From: Mariniphaga sp041687215
Lineage (GTDB): Bacteria; Bacteroidota; Bacteroidia; Bacteroidales; Prolixibacteraceae
Reading direction: 5' to 3'
Length of the DNA stretch: 64,000 nt
Assembly: GCF_041687215.1 (NCBI RefSeq)
Contig: NZ_JAWLCI010000001.1
Location: forward strand, 124,001 to 188,000
Part shown: positions 43,082 to 52,313 of the stretch, in pieces
How positions within the stretch are numbered: the stretch's first letter is position 1
How the letters are laid out: every line of letters begins with the position of its first letter
Position numbers and translations under genes: made by a program
The notes under the pieces: model-generated
What the model was told of the DNA's origin: nothing
The model's database searches: none
Seen by the model: only the letters and a program-made list of their open reading frames with translations

Positions 43082-44716
43082 ATGAGAAGGAAAATTGTTT
43101 TTGTTTTACTTATTTCGATAGCGATGATTTCATGCAATACGCAAAAACCAGCCGATTTGATTGTAACCAACGGCACGGTTTATACCCTTAATGATGCGTT
43201 CACAAAAGTGGAAAGCTTTGCTGTAGTGGACGGAAAAATTGTTTCAACCGGAAGTACCGAAGAAATTTTGGCTGAATATACTTCTGAAAATATTCTGGAT
43301 GCTGCGGGGAAATTTGTTTATCCCGGATTTAATGATGCCCATACACATTTTAACGGTTATGGCGAAAACCTGATGCAATATGCCGATTTGCGGGGAACAT
43401 CGGGACCCGAAGAGATTTATGAAATCATTGTGGCGCACCACGAAAAATTTGGCGGCGAGTGGGTTTTGGGTCGAAGTTGGGACCAAAACGACTGGCAAGT
43501 GGCTGAATTTCCGGATAATACCAAACTTGATGAACTGTTTCCCGACATCCCGGTTTACCTGGTTCGGGTTGACGGGCATGCCGGCTGGTGCAATTCCAAA
43601 GCGCTGGAAATGGCCGGAATTACTGCCGAAACCAAAGTGACAGGCGGTTTGGTGGAACTGAAAAACGACCAACCCACCGGAATTCTCATCGACAATGCCA
43701 TGGGACTGGTTTCGCGGCTGATTCCGCCAATTACATCTGAACAGCAAAGGCTTGGCCTGCTGGAAGCACAGAAAAACTGTTTTGGTGCCGGACTCACTTC
43801 GGTTACCGATGCCGGACTGGATAAGTCAACGGCTTTGCTGATGGAAGAGATGCAAAAATCCGGCGAGTTGAAAATGCGTATCAACGCCATGCTGAATCCT
43901 TCGGAAGAGAACTTCGAATATTTTGTGAAAAACGGTCCGAAAAAGGAGGAACGCCTGGTTGTGAATACCATAAAACTTTTTGCCGATGGAGCACTTGGTT
44001 CGCGGGGTGCACTGCTGCTGGAAGACTATTCCGACGATCCTGGAAACAGCGGGATTCAGATTGAAGCACAGGAATATTACGATAACATTTGCCGGCAGGC
44101 TTACGAAAACAACTTTGCGGTAGCCACTCACTGCATTGGAGACGGCGCCAACCGCCTCATGCTGGATACTTACGGAAAATTTTTGAAAGGTAAAAACGAC
44201 CGCCGTTGGCGCATCGAACATGCTCAGATTATTTATCCTGATGATATAGAGAAGTTTGCCCGATTTTCCATTGTTCCATCGGTGCAGGCTACGCACGCTA
44301 CGTCCGACATGTACTGGGCCGGCGACCGCTTAGGTGAAGAACGCCTGAATAACGGAGCTTACGCATACCAATCATTACTTAACCAATTGGGCTGGCTGCC
44401 CAATGGCACCGATTTTCCGGTAGAAGAAATTTACCCACTGTTTACATTTTATGCTTCTGTTTTCCGCACTGGTCACGATGGCTGGCCCGAAGGCGGTTTC
44501 CTGATTGAGGAGGCATTAACACGCGAACAGGCGTTGAGGTCCATGACCATCTGGCCGGCCAAAGCTTCGTTCGAAGAAAAGGAAAAAGGCAGTCTCGAGC
44601 CCGCCAAATATGCCGATTTTGTGATTCTTGACACCGATTTGATGACTGCTTCGCAGCAGGAAGTTTTACATGCAAAAATTGAAAGTACCTGGATTGCAGG
44701 CGAAAAGGTATTTTAA
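43082..44716 (+). CDS. Exported YtcJ-like metal-dependent amidohydrolase (lipoprotein)
   Basis: This 544-residue protein has a lipoprotein signal (IAMISCNTQ, Cys at residue 19). The amidohydrolase_3 layout follows: an N-terminal beta part (DLIVTNGTVYTLND), the metal site NDAHTHFNGYG, LFADGALGSRGALL, THCIGDGANR, WRIEHAQIIYP and the aspartate in NGTDFPVE. YtcJ-like enzymes hydrolyse amide or ester bonds in small molecules; the substrate cannot be inferred. With the lipobox it should work in the periplasm. It is not in an obvious operon with the neighbours. Confidence 0.93.
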   Translation: MRRKIVFVLLISIAMISCNTQKPADLIVTNGTVYTLNDAFTKVESFAVVDGKIVSTGSTEEILAEYTSENILDAAGKFVYPGFNDAHTHFNGYGENLMQYADLRGTSGPEEIYEIIVAHHEKFGGEWVLGRSWDQNDWQVAEFPDNTKLDELFPDIPVYLVRVDGHAGWCNSKALEMAGITAETKVTGGLVELKNDQPTGILIDNAMGLVSRLIPPITSEQQRLGLLEAQKNCFGAGLTSVTDAGLDKSTALLMEEMQKSGELKMRINAMLNPSEENFEYFVKNGPKKEERLVVNTIKLFADGALGSRGALLLEDYSDDPGNSGIQIEAQEYYDNICRQAYENNFAVATHCIGDGANRLMLDTYGKFLKGKNDRRWRIEHAQIIYPDDIEKFARFSIVPSVQATHATSDMYWAGDRLGEERLNNGAYAYQSLLNQLGWLPNGTDFPVEEIYPLFTFYASVFRTGHDGWPEGGFLIEEALTREQALRSMTIWPAKASFEEKEKGSLEPAKYADFVILDTDLMTASQQEVLHAKIESTWIAGEKVF

Positions 44717-44841
44717 CGTTGAGCTTAGAAATTGAACTGGTGTCCCCCAGCTGGCGGATCACCTGTTCAATATTCCAGCTACTTTATTTAATCCTGACGC
44801 AACCTTAAAACCGATTTTATCATCTTGATAAAAAAACCGTT

Positions 44842-45852
44842 ATGAAACTATTCTATTTTTTCTTCATCCTGCTTTTGTTTCTTTTTTCCTGCAATAAAGA
44901 CGACGAAATTGTACTAAACGAATTTTCAGAGGAAATCAATTTTGACATTTCGGAATGGGTATTAAAGGGCGAAAACATTACCTGTGTTGACTTCGACAAG
45001 GATGGAAACGCCTGGATTGCTTCGGGGAGTAACCTGATTTTTTACGATGGTTTGAACACACAATCCTACTCAGCCGGAACAGTAATTCAGGATGTTTCCG
45101 TTTCGCCCGACGGAAGAGTTTGGCTGGGAACAAAAGAGAAAGGCCTGGCTCGATTTTCCAAAGGCGAATTTACTTTTTACACTTCTAAAAATGCCGGATT
45201 GCCGCGTGATTATGTGAATGAAGTGGAAGTTGCTCCCAATGGAAAAGTCTGGTTTGGCAGTGCTGCTCACAATCTCGGTGGTTTGATGTGTTATGACAGC
45301 GGTACATTCAGCCTTTTTACTCCTGAAAATTCAATCCTGAATCAGCATGTCATTCAGAACCTGAAAGTGGACCGGGACAACCGGGTGTATTTTGCGACGC
45401 TGGGAACCGTTGGAAATTCTGCCGTTTTTAGAATTGATAATCAGAACAACTGGAAACAACTCGGGGGAGATGGCAGTTTTTACTGGATTTCAAGTCTTGC
45501 CATTAACTCGAAAGGTGAAGCATTTGTGACTGTAGATTACTCATTATCATCTTCATTTGGTAATGAAAACTATCTGGCTTTTTTCGATGGGAAAAAATGG
45601 AAAAAATTTGAAACGGATTTTCATTTTTCAATTTTACCCCGGATGTTTATCGACAAGCGTGATTATGTCTGGGTTTACGGATATGGAACAGTTGAGGGCG
45701 ATTATCCCGGCTATTTTGTTTATGACGGACAGGAGTGGCGCCGCTCCACCGAAGGCCAAATACCCGAGGTTTTCATTAAAAGCGTAAAAGTGGATAATCA
45801 AAACAACATTTGGTTTTGCACCGATGAGGGGATTTTTATTTTAAAGCAGTAA
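44842..45852 (+). CDS. Beta-propeller lipoprotein (reg_prop-like)
   Basis: This 336-residue protein has a lipobox (LLFLFSCNKD, Cys at 17) followed by about six propeller blades with the signature of two-component-regulator propellers, for example DKDGNAWIASGSNLIFYDG, SPDGRVWLGTKEKGLARF and APNGKVWFGSAAHNLGGLMC. The blade style is the same as in the sensor domains of the kinases at 17783 and 21354, but no Y_Y_Y, TM or kinase domain is attached. It could bind glycans or proteins at the periplasmic face. A CCAGCTGGCGG-containing repeat lies in the gap upstream (about 44743-44757). Confidence 0.88.
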   Translation: MKLFYFFFILLLFLFSCNKDDEIVLNEFSEEINFDISEWVLKGENITCVDFDKDGNAWIASGSNLIFYDGLNTQSYSAGTVIQDVSVSPDGRVWLGTKEKGLARFSKGEFTFYTSKNAGLPRDYVNEVEVAPNGKVWFGSAAHNLGGLMCYDSGTFSLFTPENSILNQHVIQNLKVDRDNRVYFATLGTVGNSAVFRIDNQNNWKQLGGDGSFYWISSLAINSKGEAFVTVDYSLSSSFGNENYLAFFDGKKWKKFETDFHFSILPRMFIDKRDYVWVYGYGTVEGDYPGYFVYDGQEWRRSTEGQIPEVFIKSVKVDNQNNIWFCTDEGIFILKQ

Positions 45853-46007
45853 CCAACTGATTTTAAAGATGTCTTGCTGAAATCCCAAATTCTATTCTTG
45901 CTATCACTATTTTTCCCGGAAAGTTTCCGATATCAAAAATCAACTTTTATTTTCTGCAAATGTTATTTTCGTTTAAGCTTATTCATTAAAAATAAAATAC
46001 AGGAATC

Positions 46008-47582
46008 ATGAGAAAATCGTCAACACTGGTTTTTGCAACAGTATTGCTTCTTTTGACAGCATTAACCAATTATTCACTTTATGCACAAACACAATCAACA
46101 GTCAAAGGAATTGTTTTTCACGATAAAAATGAAAATGGCGTTTTCGATTCCGGAGACAAGCCACTTAAAAATATTGCAGTATCAAATAGCCGCGATGTTA
46201 CTGTAACTGACCGAAAAGGAGAGTATGAACTTCCGCTTCGCAATAATTCGGCTGTATTTGTTATCAAACCCCGAAATTGGGCAGTACCGGTTGACGAAAA
46301 TCAGATTCCGCGATTTTATAAAATGTACAGTACCACCGGTATTTCAGGAACAAAATACGAAGGGCTTGCGCCAACAGGACAGCTTCCCTTATCGGTTGAT
46401 TTTCCTCTGCTTCCCTCAAAAGAACCGGATAAAATAAAAGCACTCATTTTTGGTGATACCCAGCCCCGCGATAATAAAGAAATCTATTTCATGTCAAAAG
46501 ATGTTATTCCTGAACTGATTGGAACCGATGCCGATTTTGGCGTAACGCTGGGCGACGTGGTTTTCGATGATTTATCCATTTACGATCACCTTACCGGGAG
46601 CCTTTCGCCCATTGGAATTCCAATGTGGTATGTGGCTGGAAACCATGATTTTGATTATACCGGCAACAACAGCATTGAGGCGCGCGGCACCTGGTACAAA
46701 AAATTCGGGCCTTCTTATTATTCGTTCAGCCATGGCCCTGCACATTTTATTGTGCTCGACAATGTACGGTGGATAATTGATGGTGACGAACGTTACTACC
46801 GCACCGGGCTTGGCGAGAATCAACTGGAATTTTTCAGAAATGAAATAAAGCGCCTGGATGATGATCAGCTTTTGGTTTTAATGGCGCACATTCCATGGGA
46901 GGGCTCAAGGGAATGGCATGATGAGGCTGAAAAACAGGAATTCTATAACTTGCTGGCCAGTCATTCAAACAGTCTTTCGCTGGTTGCCCATACTCACCGG
47001 CATTACCATCAATTTATCGGACAGGAAGCCGGATTCCCCCGAAATGAGCCGCTGCACATGATTAGCATGGGAACGGTTTGCGGGGCCTGGTGGACCGGTG
47101 CACCCAATGAGTTTGGAATTCCGCATACCATGATGTCGGACGGAACACCAAACGGTTATGCTTTTTTGCACATCGATAAAAACGACTGGAAACTGGAATG
47201 GAAAACTGCCGGAGTTCCTGAAAATGTTCAGATGCACATTCATGCTCCCGAAGCAGTTTCATCTGAAAATGAAATTAAAGTGATTGCCAATATTTACAAT
47301 GCGTTGCCTGATGCGGCGGTGAAAATGAAAATAGGGGACAATGGTGAATGGATTGAAATGAAAAGAATTCCTCAAATCGATCCGGTGAGATTGGATGAAA
47401 AGGAAAAAGAAAAACAACTGGGTGAGGTTCCCTGGCGAAAAATGGGCGGCGATTACGATTCGGAACACATTTGGGAAGCCAGCGTTAAACCGGAACTAAA
47501 ACCGGGAGTGCATACCGTTCAAATTATTGCCAACGACGATTGGTTTGAATATAGAGGTGAAAAACTGCTTCATGTGAAATAA
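46008..47582 (+). CDS. Secreted calcineurin-like phosphoesterase
   Basis: This 524-residue protein has a signal peptide (about 1-26) and an N-terminal carboxypeptidase-regulatory/SdrD-B-like beta domain (VKGIVFHDKNENGVFDSGD). The metallophosphatase core has the metal ligands in FGDTQPRD, TLGDVVFDD, VAGNHDF, MAHIPWEG and VAHTHRHYH. A C-terminal beta domain follows. This is the MetallophosN-Metallophos-MetallophosC layout common in Bacteroidota. The substrate (phosphomonoester or phosphodiester) is unknown. The stop is 4 bases from that of a convergent methyltransferase gene. Confidence 0.92.
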   Translation: MRKSSTLVFATVLLLLTALTNYSLYAQTQSTVKGIVFHDKNENGVFDSGDKPLKNIAVSNSRDVTVTDRKGEYELPLRNNSAVFVIKPRNWAVPVDENQIPRFYKMYSTTGISGTKYEGLAPTGQLPLSVDFPLLPSKEPDKIKALIFGDTQPRDNKEIYFMSKDVIPELIGTDADFGVTLGDVVFDDLSIYDHLTGSLSPIGIPMWYVAGNHDFDYTGNNSIEARGTWYKKFGPSYYSFSHGPAHFIVLDNVRWIIDGDERYYRTGLGENQLEFFRNEIKRLDDDQLLVLMAHIPWEGSREWHDEAEKQEFYNLLASHSNSLSLVAHTHRHYHQFIGQEAGFPRNEPLHMISMGTVCGAWWTGAPNEFGIPHTMMSDGTPNGYAFLHIDKNDWKLEWKTAGVPENVQMHIHAPEAVSSENEIKVIANIYNALPDAAVKMKIGDNGEWIEMKRIPQIDPVRLDEKEKEKQLGEVPWRKMGGDYDSEHIWEASVKPELKPGVHTVQIIANDDWFEYRGEKLLHVK

Positions 47583-47586
47583 TCTC

Positions 47587-48189
47587 CTAAAAATACCGGC
47601 CGGTTTTTTCCTGGTATTTTTTGTAAGCCTCGCCGTAATGTTTCCGCAGGAATTTTTCTTCTTTCAGAATGAAAAAATGAATGCTGATTAGTGTTAATAA
47701 AGCCATTATCAAAAAGAATATGCTGGGATGAAACAGTGCAAGTCCTGTAAAAAAAAAGTCGATGGAAAGAAAAAACGGATTGCGCGATTGTGAAAAAACG
47801 CCTCGGGTAACCAGTTCTCCCTGATTTTTGTCATCAAATCCAAACCGCAGCGAATACCTGAAATCCAGTAAGGTAAGTACCCAAAATACAAGGGAAATGA
47901 AAATCAATATTACTCCGGCATAACGAAGCCATTGAAAATTGAGCAGTGATTTCGTTACAAATTCCGGCAAAAACGACCACGAAAACTGAAAAGCCAGATT
48001 GGCCAGTTCGGCTAACCAAACCAGGAAAAGCAAGCCGAAAACAGGATAAAGAAATACCAAAAATTTCGGTTTTTCCCCCGATTTGGAGCTCACCCTGATT
48101 CCTTTTTTTCGAAGATAAATAATTCGAACAATCAGTGTGGTTGCCAGAAAAATAAAGCTAACAAAAGGAAAAATGCTCAAAAACTTCAT
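47587..48189 (-). CDS. ICMT/PEMT-type membrane methyltransferase
   Basis: This 200-residue protein has five hydrophobic helices and the C-terminal signature of isoprenylcysteine carboxyl methyltransferase-like enzymes: VTRGVFSQSRNPFFLSID, then EEKFLRKHYGEAYKKYQEKTGRY. The arginine and histidine/glutamate residues of this segment hold S-adenosylmethionine in characterised relatives. Bacterial members methylate lipids or small thiols or remain uncharacterised; the substrate is unknown here. It lies just downstream of an outer-membrane barrel gene on the same strand. Confidence 0.88.
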   Translation of the reverse strand: MKFLSIFPFVSFIFLATTLIVRIIYLRKKGIRVSSKSGEKPKFLVFLYPVFGLLFLVWLAELANLAFQFSWSFLPEFVTKSLLNFQWLRYAGVILIFISLVFWVLTLLDFRYSLRFGFDDKNQGELVTRGVFSQSRNPFFLSIDFFFTGLALFHPSIFFLIMALLTLISIHFFILKEEKFLRKHYGEAYKKYQEKTGRYF

Positions 48190-48225
48190 ATCAGGTTTTT
48201 GAGCATTAAAAGTAGCCGAAATATT

Positions 48226-49149
48226 TTAAATATTCGGAAATGAAAATCCAAAAGTAACCGGATGAAGTCCGGGGCCACGGCCTTCCTTAAATAACGGTGT
48301 CATCCCATAATTAACAAACACGGTGAAATCGCCGAATCCAATTCGTCCGGTCAGGTCGTATTTAAACTGGTTCAGGTTGAAGTTGCTGCGCGATTTTTCC
48401 TTGTCATTCCGGTATTTGTATTTGGTATGCGAACCGATGTTTACTCCTCCAATAACCCCACCTGCCAGGTAAAGCCGTGAGTTACCGGCCCGGAGCGGAG
48501 TTTTTACTTCAAGCATCAGGGGTGCGGTAAGGTAAGTCACATTCAGCTTAGTTTTTTTCAAACCATCGGGGTCAAGTCCAACAGGCATAATAATACCATT
48601 GCCGCCTTCCTTCTCAATAGTAATGGGCTGGTCAAAGGTAAAATCCATAAAGCTGAATCCAAGTCCGGTAACCAGTCCGAAATTATTGGCTTCGTTTTTA
48701 AATGCCCATTCCATAAAATTGAGGTTCACAGTTATGGATTTTCCGTAATGCAGGTCCATAAAATCCTGCGGAACTTCCAAATTGTAGTACATGGAATAAT
48801 CGGACTGCCGGTACATGTTCATTCCAAATTCCAGTCCTGCCCAGTGCGGATTAAAACTGCCTGTCCAGTTTTTCTGCCGTTCTTCCTTGTCAATTTTTAC
48901 GTAAGTACCGTTTCCGCCTTCAATCACTCTAAAGGTGCGGCGGCCAATTCTAACATGAGTAGTATCTCCCCATTCATCAGTAATTACTTCCACTCCTTTT
49001 TCATTGCCCACTTTTACCTGGACTTTTTGGCCATTTTCGATAACGGTAACCACGTTTTTGTTTTTCGAACCCACCTTTGTAGTATCGGTTTGTGCAAAAA
49101 GATTTATTGCCAGGAAGCTGAATAAGATAATGCTGATTAATCGTTTCAT
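48226..49149 (-). CDS. Outer-membrane beta-barrel protein
   Basis: This 307-residue protein has a signal peptide (about 1-20), a basic/glycine region (about 21-95) and alternating amphipathic strands ending in a terminal Phe-rich strand (VTFGFSFPNI), typical of outer-membrane barrels. Its last 70 residues resemble those of the partial gene at 63783 (SHTKYKYR against HTKIKYRI, TPLFKEGRGP against TPLFKEDKGP, PVTFGF against PVTFGI), so the two are paralogues. A transport or adhesion role cannot be chosen. Confidence 0.85.
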   Translation of the reverse strand: MKRLISIILFSFLAINLFAQTDTTKVGSKNKNVVTVIENGQKVQVKVGNEKGVEVITDEWGDTTHVRIGRRTFRVIEGGNGTYVKIDKEERQKNWTGSFNPHWAGLEFGMNMYRQSDYSMYYNLEVPQDFMDLHYGKSITVNLNFMEWAFKNEANNFGLVTGLGFSFMDFTFDQPITIEKEGGNGIIMPVGLDPDGLKKTKLNVTYLTAPLMLEVKTPLRAGNSRLYLAGGVIGGVNIGSHTKYKYRNDKEKSRSNFNLNQFKYDLTGRIGFGDFTVFVNYGMTPLFKEGRGPGLHPVTFGFSFPNI

Positions 49150-49347
49150 TTTTTTCTGTTTTAAATGTTCTGTTGCTCAGACGGACAGGGTGGAAAGAAA
49201 GTTACAGGAAGAAAAATTTTTTTGATGCTTTAATGAGAGAATGCATGAATGTTCAAATTGTAAAACGGTTAAATTGCGAAATGGTTAAATAGGGAAAATT
49301 GCGATTGAAGGTTTTGCGATTTACAGGGGTGTGTTTTATTGCTTATC

Positions 49348-50400
49348 TCAATCGTTTTTTGTGGGAATGGAAAAAGCCAGCAGTCGGGAATCGTAATTCA
49401 GTTCTGTAATTTGTCCGTCGGTATTGGTATCGAAACTGAATTTTTCACCCGAAACAGTTGAAACCAGGTTCAGGCCGGCTTGGGCCACTTTATTTAATGA
49501 AATGCTGCCAAGTCCGGTTTTTTCTTTTACCACATCAGCAAGGAGACGTTCTTCATAAACATCATCCGGAGCTTCAGGTAATGCAACTTTCATTTGAGCC
49601 AGAGCCATTGCAGGTTGCTGGAATTCAAGAAATGCCATCTTTCCAGACAGTTTTTCGGGAATTTCAACCGGAATTCTGGCTTCTGCAATCCTTTCATGAT
49701 CCATTCTGCCTTTTGTTGTTTCGCGTAAACTTTTAACGGGCTCTGCTTTGGGCTCCTCTTTTTTCAGGGGTTCAGCTACTTTCCTGTCTATTGGTACAAC
49801 TTCTTCTTTTTTCTCCGTTTTTTCAGGAATAACGGTTGGTTCTGCCGGTTTGGGGTTCGTTTTCTTTTCCGACACGGCAACCTGGTTTTCCGGCAAATTA
49901 TTTTGAGTTGAAATGTTATCAGCTACCCGGTAAACCATAAAAGCAAGCACCAAAACAGCGGCAATCCGGGTTGACCACAGCAAAATGGTTTTTCCGGCTG
50001 AATAATGGTAAAGTTTGTTTTTCTTCCGGAAAAAAATGGATTCATCGGCTTTCAGCCTGGTTTTTTCAAATAGAGCAGCTTCCTTCTGTTTTTCAGGATG
50101 TTTGGTAAGGTAATTTTCAAATTCGTTTTTTTCGTTTTCCTGAAGGTCTCCTTCCAAACGAGCCACAGCCGCCCGGTTGAATTCCGTTTCCAGGTCGTAT
50201 TTTTCTTTGTAGAGTTTTCCTTTCTTGGCAAATGAAACGTTTTCCAATTCCACTTTTACAGTTCCGGCCATTTCCAGTTCGGCTTTCAAATCAGGATTTT
50301 GCCTGAGGAAGTCGATAAAATCGTCCACCAGGTTTTCATCCAGATTCCCTTCCAGGTAATCGAGGAAATATTCTTCGTAATTATCTCTTGTAATCTTCAT
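49348..50400 (-). CDS. Membrane protein paired with ECF sigma factor (anti-sigma-like)
   Basis: About 350 residues from the ATG at 50400, beginning MKITRDNYEEYFLDYLEG. The longer frame from 50502 runs through a repeat and the sigma gene end, so I reject it. The N-terminal half is cytoplasmic, acidic and helical (LDYLEGNLDENLVDDFIDFL recurs as a second copy in RLEGDLQENEKNEFENYL). One TM helix lies near 136-156, then a Pro/Lys/Glu-rich periplasmic linker and a small C-terminal domain. The gene follows an ECF sigma gene and has the layout of an anti-sigma factor, but no ZAS zinc motif is seen. A role in holding the sigma factor at the membrane is inferred. Confidence 0.8.
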   Translation of the reverse strand: MKITRDNYEEYFLDYLEGNLDENLVDDFIDFLRQNPDLKAELEMAGTVKVELENVSFAKKGKLYKEKYDLETEFNRAAVARLEGDLQENEKNEFENYLTKHPEKQKEAALFEKTRLKADESIFFRKKNKLYHYSAGKTILLWSTRIAAVLVLAFMVYRVADNISTQNNLPENQVAVSEKKTNPKPAEPTVIPEKTEKKEEVVPIDRKVAEPLKKEEPKAEPVKSLRETTKGRMDHERIAEARIPVEIPEKLSGKMAFLEFQQPAMALAQMKVALPEAPDDVYEERLLADVVKEKTGLGSISLNKVAQAGLNLVSTVSGEKFSFDTNTDGQITELNYDSRLLAFSIPTKND

Positions 50401-50445
50401 TTCTCTCTCTTTTTGCATCGCAATTTTCCTTCTTCTTTTCTTATT

Positions 50446-50478
50446 CCTCCTCCTTTGGAGGAGGTTAGGAGGAGGCCT
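50446..50478 (+). repeat. Dispersed G/C-run palindrome between sigma and anti-sigma-like genes
   Basis: The plus strand reads CCTCCTCCTTTGGAGGAGG, TTA, then GGAGGAGG. The hairpin plus trailing G-rich block is the same design as the repeats inside the four kinases. It reaches the stop codon of the sigma gene (50477-50479). Confidence 0.75.
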
Positions 50479-50986
50479 AAACCACCGCTTCCATTTTACC
50501 AATGTAATTCTTCAAAAATACCCTCGCCCGGTAAATGTAAACTTTTACCTGCGATTCGTTTAAGTTGGCAATTTCGCCAATTTCGTTGTACGAATAGCCT
50601 TCGTAGTCGCGCAGCAATAAAACCATGCGCTGAATTTCGGGCAGCCGGTTAACAGCTTCTTTCAGTATTTCACCCAAATCGGAATAATTGTTTTCATGGC
50701 TTTCTTCGGGCAGGTTAAGTTCTTCAGAATATGCCGACCGTTTTTCTTTCCGGATGCGGTCAATCATGGTATGGTATGCCGTGGTAAACAGGTACGATTT
50801 TACTTTGGCGCCGTCCACATTTTCCACATTTTTCCAGAGTTTTTCGTAGCTGTCCTGCACAATATCCTCCGCCGCAAAAGTGTCCCGGATGCTTTTCAGC
50901 ACAAACCGGAAAAGCCGGTCGGAGTACAAATTTACTGCTTCATTGTATTCGTTTACTGTCATTGGCTGCTTTTGAACACTGTTCAT
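50477..50986 (-). CDS. ECF-type RNA polymerase sigma factor
   Basis: About 169 residues from the ATG at 50986 (MNSVQKQPMTVNEYNEA); an ATG at 51025 gives 13 more that seem non-native. Region 2 (LYSDRLFRFVLKSI, then AEDIVQDSYEKLWKNVE and KVKSYLFTTAYHTMIDRIRK) and region 4 (LPEIQRMVLLLRDYEGYSYNEI, then NLNESQVKVYIYRARVFL) are clear. It should direct polymerase to a small regulon under control of the membrane protein encoded downstream. Its leader contains a strong hairpin (51049-51078), below the ilvE terminator. Confidence 0.92.
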   Translation of the reverse strand: MNSVQKQPMTVNEYNEAVNLYSDRLFRFVLKSIRDTFAAEDIVQDSYEKLWKNVENVDGAKVKSYLFTTAYHTMIDRIRKEKRSAYSEELNLPEESHENNYSDLGEILKEAVNRLPEIQRMVLLLRDYEGYSYNEIGEIANLNESQVKVYIYRARVFLKNYIGKMEAVV

Positions 50987-51048
50987 TGCATAAGACGAAC
51001 AAGTCAAGGAGATGTTACAGAACAAGAAAATATTTTAAGGTAATCAAG

Positions 51049-51078
51049 GGATAGCATCCTTTCGAGGGATGCCATCCC
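51049..51078 (-). promoter_or_regulatory. Strong hairpin in the leader of the sigma gene
   Basis: Arms GGGATAGCATCC (51049-51060) and GGGATGCCATCCC (51066-51078) pair with a single mismatch. No T run follows on the minus strand. It could be a second, weaker termination hairpin, or a structure in the sigma-gene mRNA leader, 63 bases before the start codon. Confidence 0.4.
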
Positions 51079-51087
51079 AAATAAAAA

Positions 51088-51111
51088 AGCTCTGGAAAAA
51101 TCTCCAGAGCT
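51088..51111 (-). terminator. Rho-independent terminator after ilvE
   Basis: AGCTCTGGA and TCCAGAGCT form a perfect 9-base stem around a 6-base loop. On the minus strand it is followed by a T-rich tract (TTTTTTATTT), and on the plus strand by TTGTATTTTTTTT, so it may work in both directions. Confidence 0.8.
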
Positions 51112-51130
51112 TTGTATTTTTTTTCTTTAA

Positions 51131-51160
51131 TCCCTCTCCTTTAGAGAGGTTAGGAGAGGC
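51131..51160 (+). repeat. Dispersed G/C-run palindrome after ilvE
   Basis: The plus strand reads CCCTCTCCTTTAGAGAGG, TTA, then GGAGAGGC. It has the same design as the copies at 50446 and 52314, and lies between the ilvE stop codon and its terminator. Confidence 0.75.
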
Positions 51161-51165
51161 TATTC

Positions 51166-52182
51166 TTACAAAACTTCCACCCAACCGTATTTGTCTTCTT
51201 CGTCGCCGTACTGAATAGCCCGCAACTTGTTGTACAGTTTGGTTGACCAATCGCCGGCTTCTTTTTGGTTGCCGTATTTAAACCACTTGTCGTTATCGGC
51301 ATCGTAAACGCCTTTAATCGGTGAAATTACAGCGGCAGTTCCGCAAGCGCCTACTTCTTCGAATTCAGCCAGTTCTTCGTAGGGAACTTTGCGACGTTCC
51401 ACATTCAATCCCATTTCTTCGGCCAGCACCATCAGGCTTTTGTTGGTAATAGATGGTAAAATGGAGTCTGAGAGTGGTGTAACGTATGTTTTGTTTTTTA
51501 TTCCGAAAAAATTGGCGGGGCCACACTCGTCGAGGTATTTTTTCTCCTTGCTGTCGAGGTACAAAACGGCTGAAAATCCCTGCTGTTTAGCCAGCTTTCC
51601 GGCACCCATGCTGGCGGCGTAATTTCCGCCCACTTTGAATTTTCCGGTTCCCTGTGGGGCGGCGCGGTCGTATTTACGCATAATTACCAAATCGGTGGGT
51701 TTAAATCCTTCGGGGAAATAAGGACCAACCGGCATTACAAACACCATAAACAGGTATTCGGTGGCAGGTTTAACGCCAATCTCTGGGCCGGTGCCAATCA
51801 GCAATGGACGGATATATAACGCTGCACCGCTATCGTAAGGTGGCACAAACCGCTCATTCATTTTTACGGCCAGTCGCACGGCTTCCATAAATTTTTCAAC
51901 CGGCAATTTGGCCATCAAAATGCCATCACATGAATTTTGCAGTCGTTTGGCATTTTCATCCATTCGGAAAATACGCACCTTACCGTCTTTCCCTTTAAAC
52001 GCTTTCAGCCCTTCAAAAGCCTCCTGCCCATAGTGCAGCGAAGTAGCTGCCATGTGAATATTAATCTGGTTCGATGAACTGATTTCCAGTTCGCCCCATT
52101 GTCCGTTACGGTAGTAACAACGAATATTGTAGTCGGTATCACGGTACCCGAATCCTAAATTTTGCCAGTCCATGTTTTCCAT
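51166..52182 (-). CDS. ilvE: Branched-chain amino-acid aminotransferase
   Basis: This 338-residue fold-type IV PLP enzyme transfers the amino group between glutamate and the 2-oxo acids of Leu, Ile and Val. The PLP lysine lies in KFKVGGNYAASMGAGKLA, and the phosphate-binding CGTAAVISPI segment is clear. The start MENMDWQNLGFGYRDTDYNI gives the usual length. Its transcript ends at the terminator at 51088-51111. It stands alone, not in an ilv operon. Confidence 0.95.
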   Translation of the reverse strand: MENMDWQNLGFGYRDTDYNIRCYYRNGQWGELEISSSNQINIHMAATSLHYGQEAFEGLKAFKGKDGKVRIFRMDENAKRLQNSCDGILMAKLPVEKFMEAVRLAVKMNERFVPPYDSGAALYIRPLLIGTGPEIGVKPATEYLFMVFVMPVGPYFPEGFKPTDLVIMRKYDRAAPQGTGKFKVGGNYAASMGAGKLAKQQGFSAVLYLDSKEKKYLDECGPANFFGIKNKTYVTPLSDSILPSITNKSLMVLAEEMGLNVERRKVPYEELAEFEEVGACGTAAVISPIKGVYDADNDKWFKYGNQKEAGDWSTKLYNKLRAIQYGDEEDKYGWVEVL

Positions 52183-52313
52183 TTTTCAATCTTTTAAAAG
52201 GTTTTTCCGAAGGAAGCCTCCAAAATTATTTTCTATTAGCAAATAAAGCAATTTTTATTTTGGGGAAGTAGGAGAATTGTCAGTTAAAAATAAAAATGGG
52301 TCTCTTTTTCAGT

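Noticed and set aside
50400..50502. Longer start (ATG at 50502) for the anti-sigma-like protein
   Set aside because: The extra residues are translated from the dispersed palindrome and the sigma gene end, giving an Arg/Lys/Pro string.
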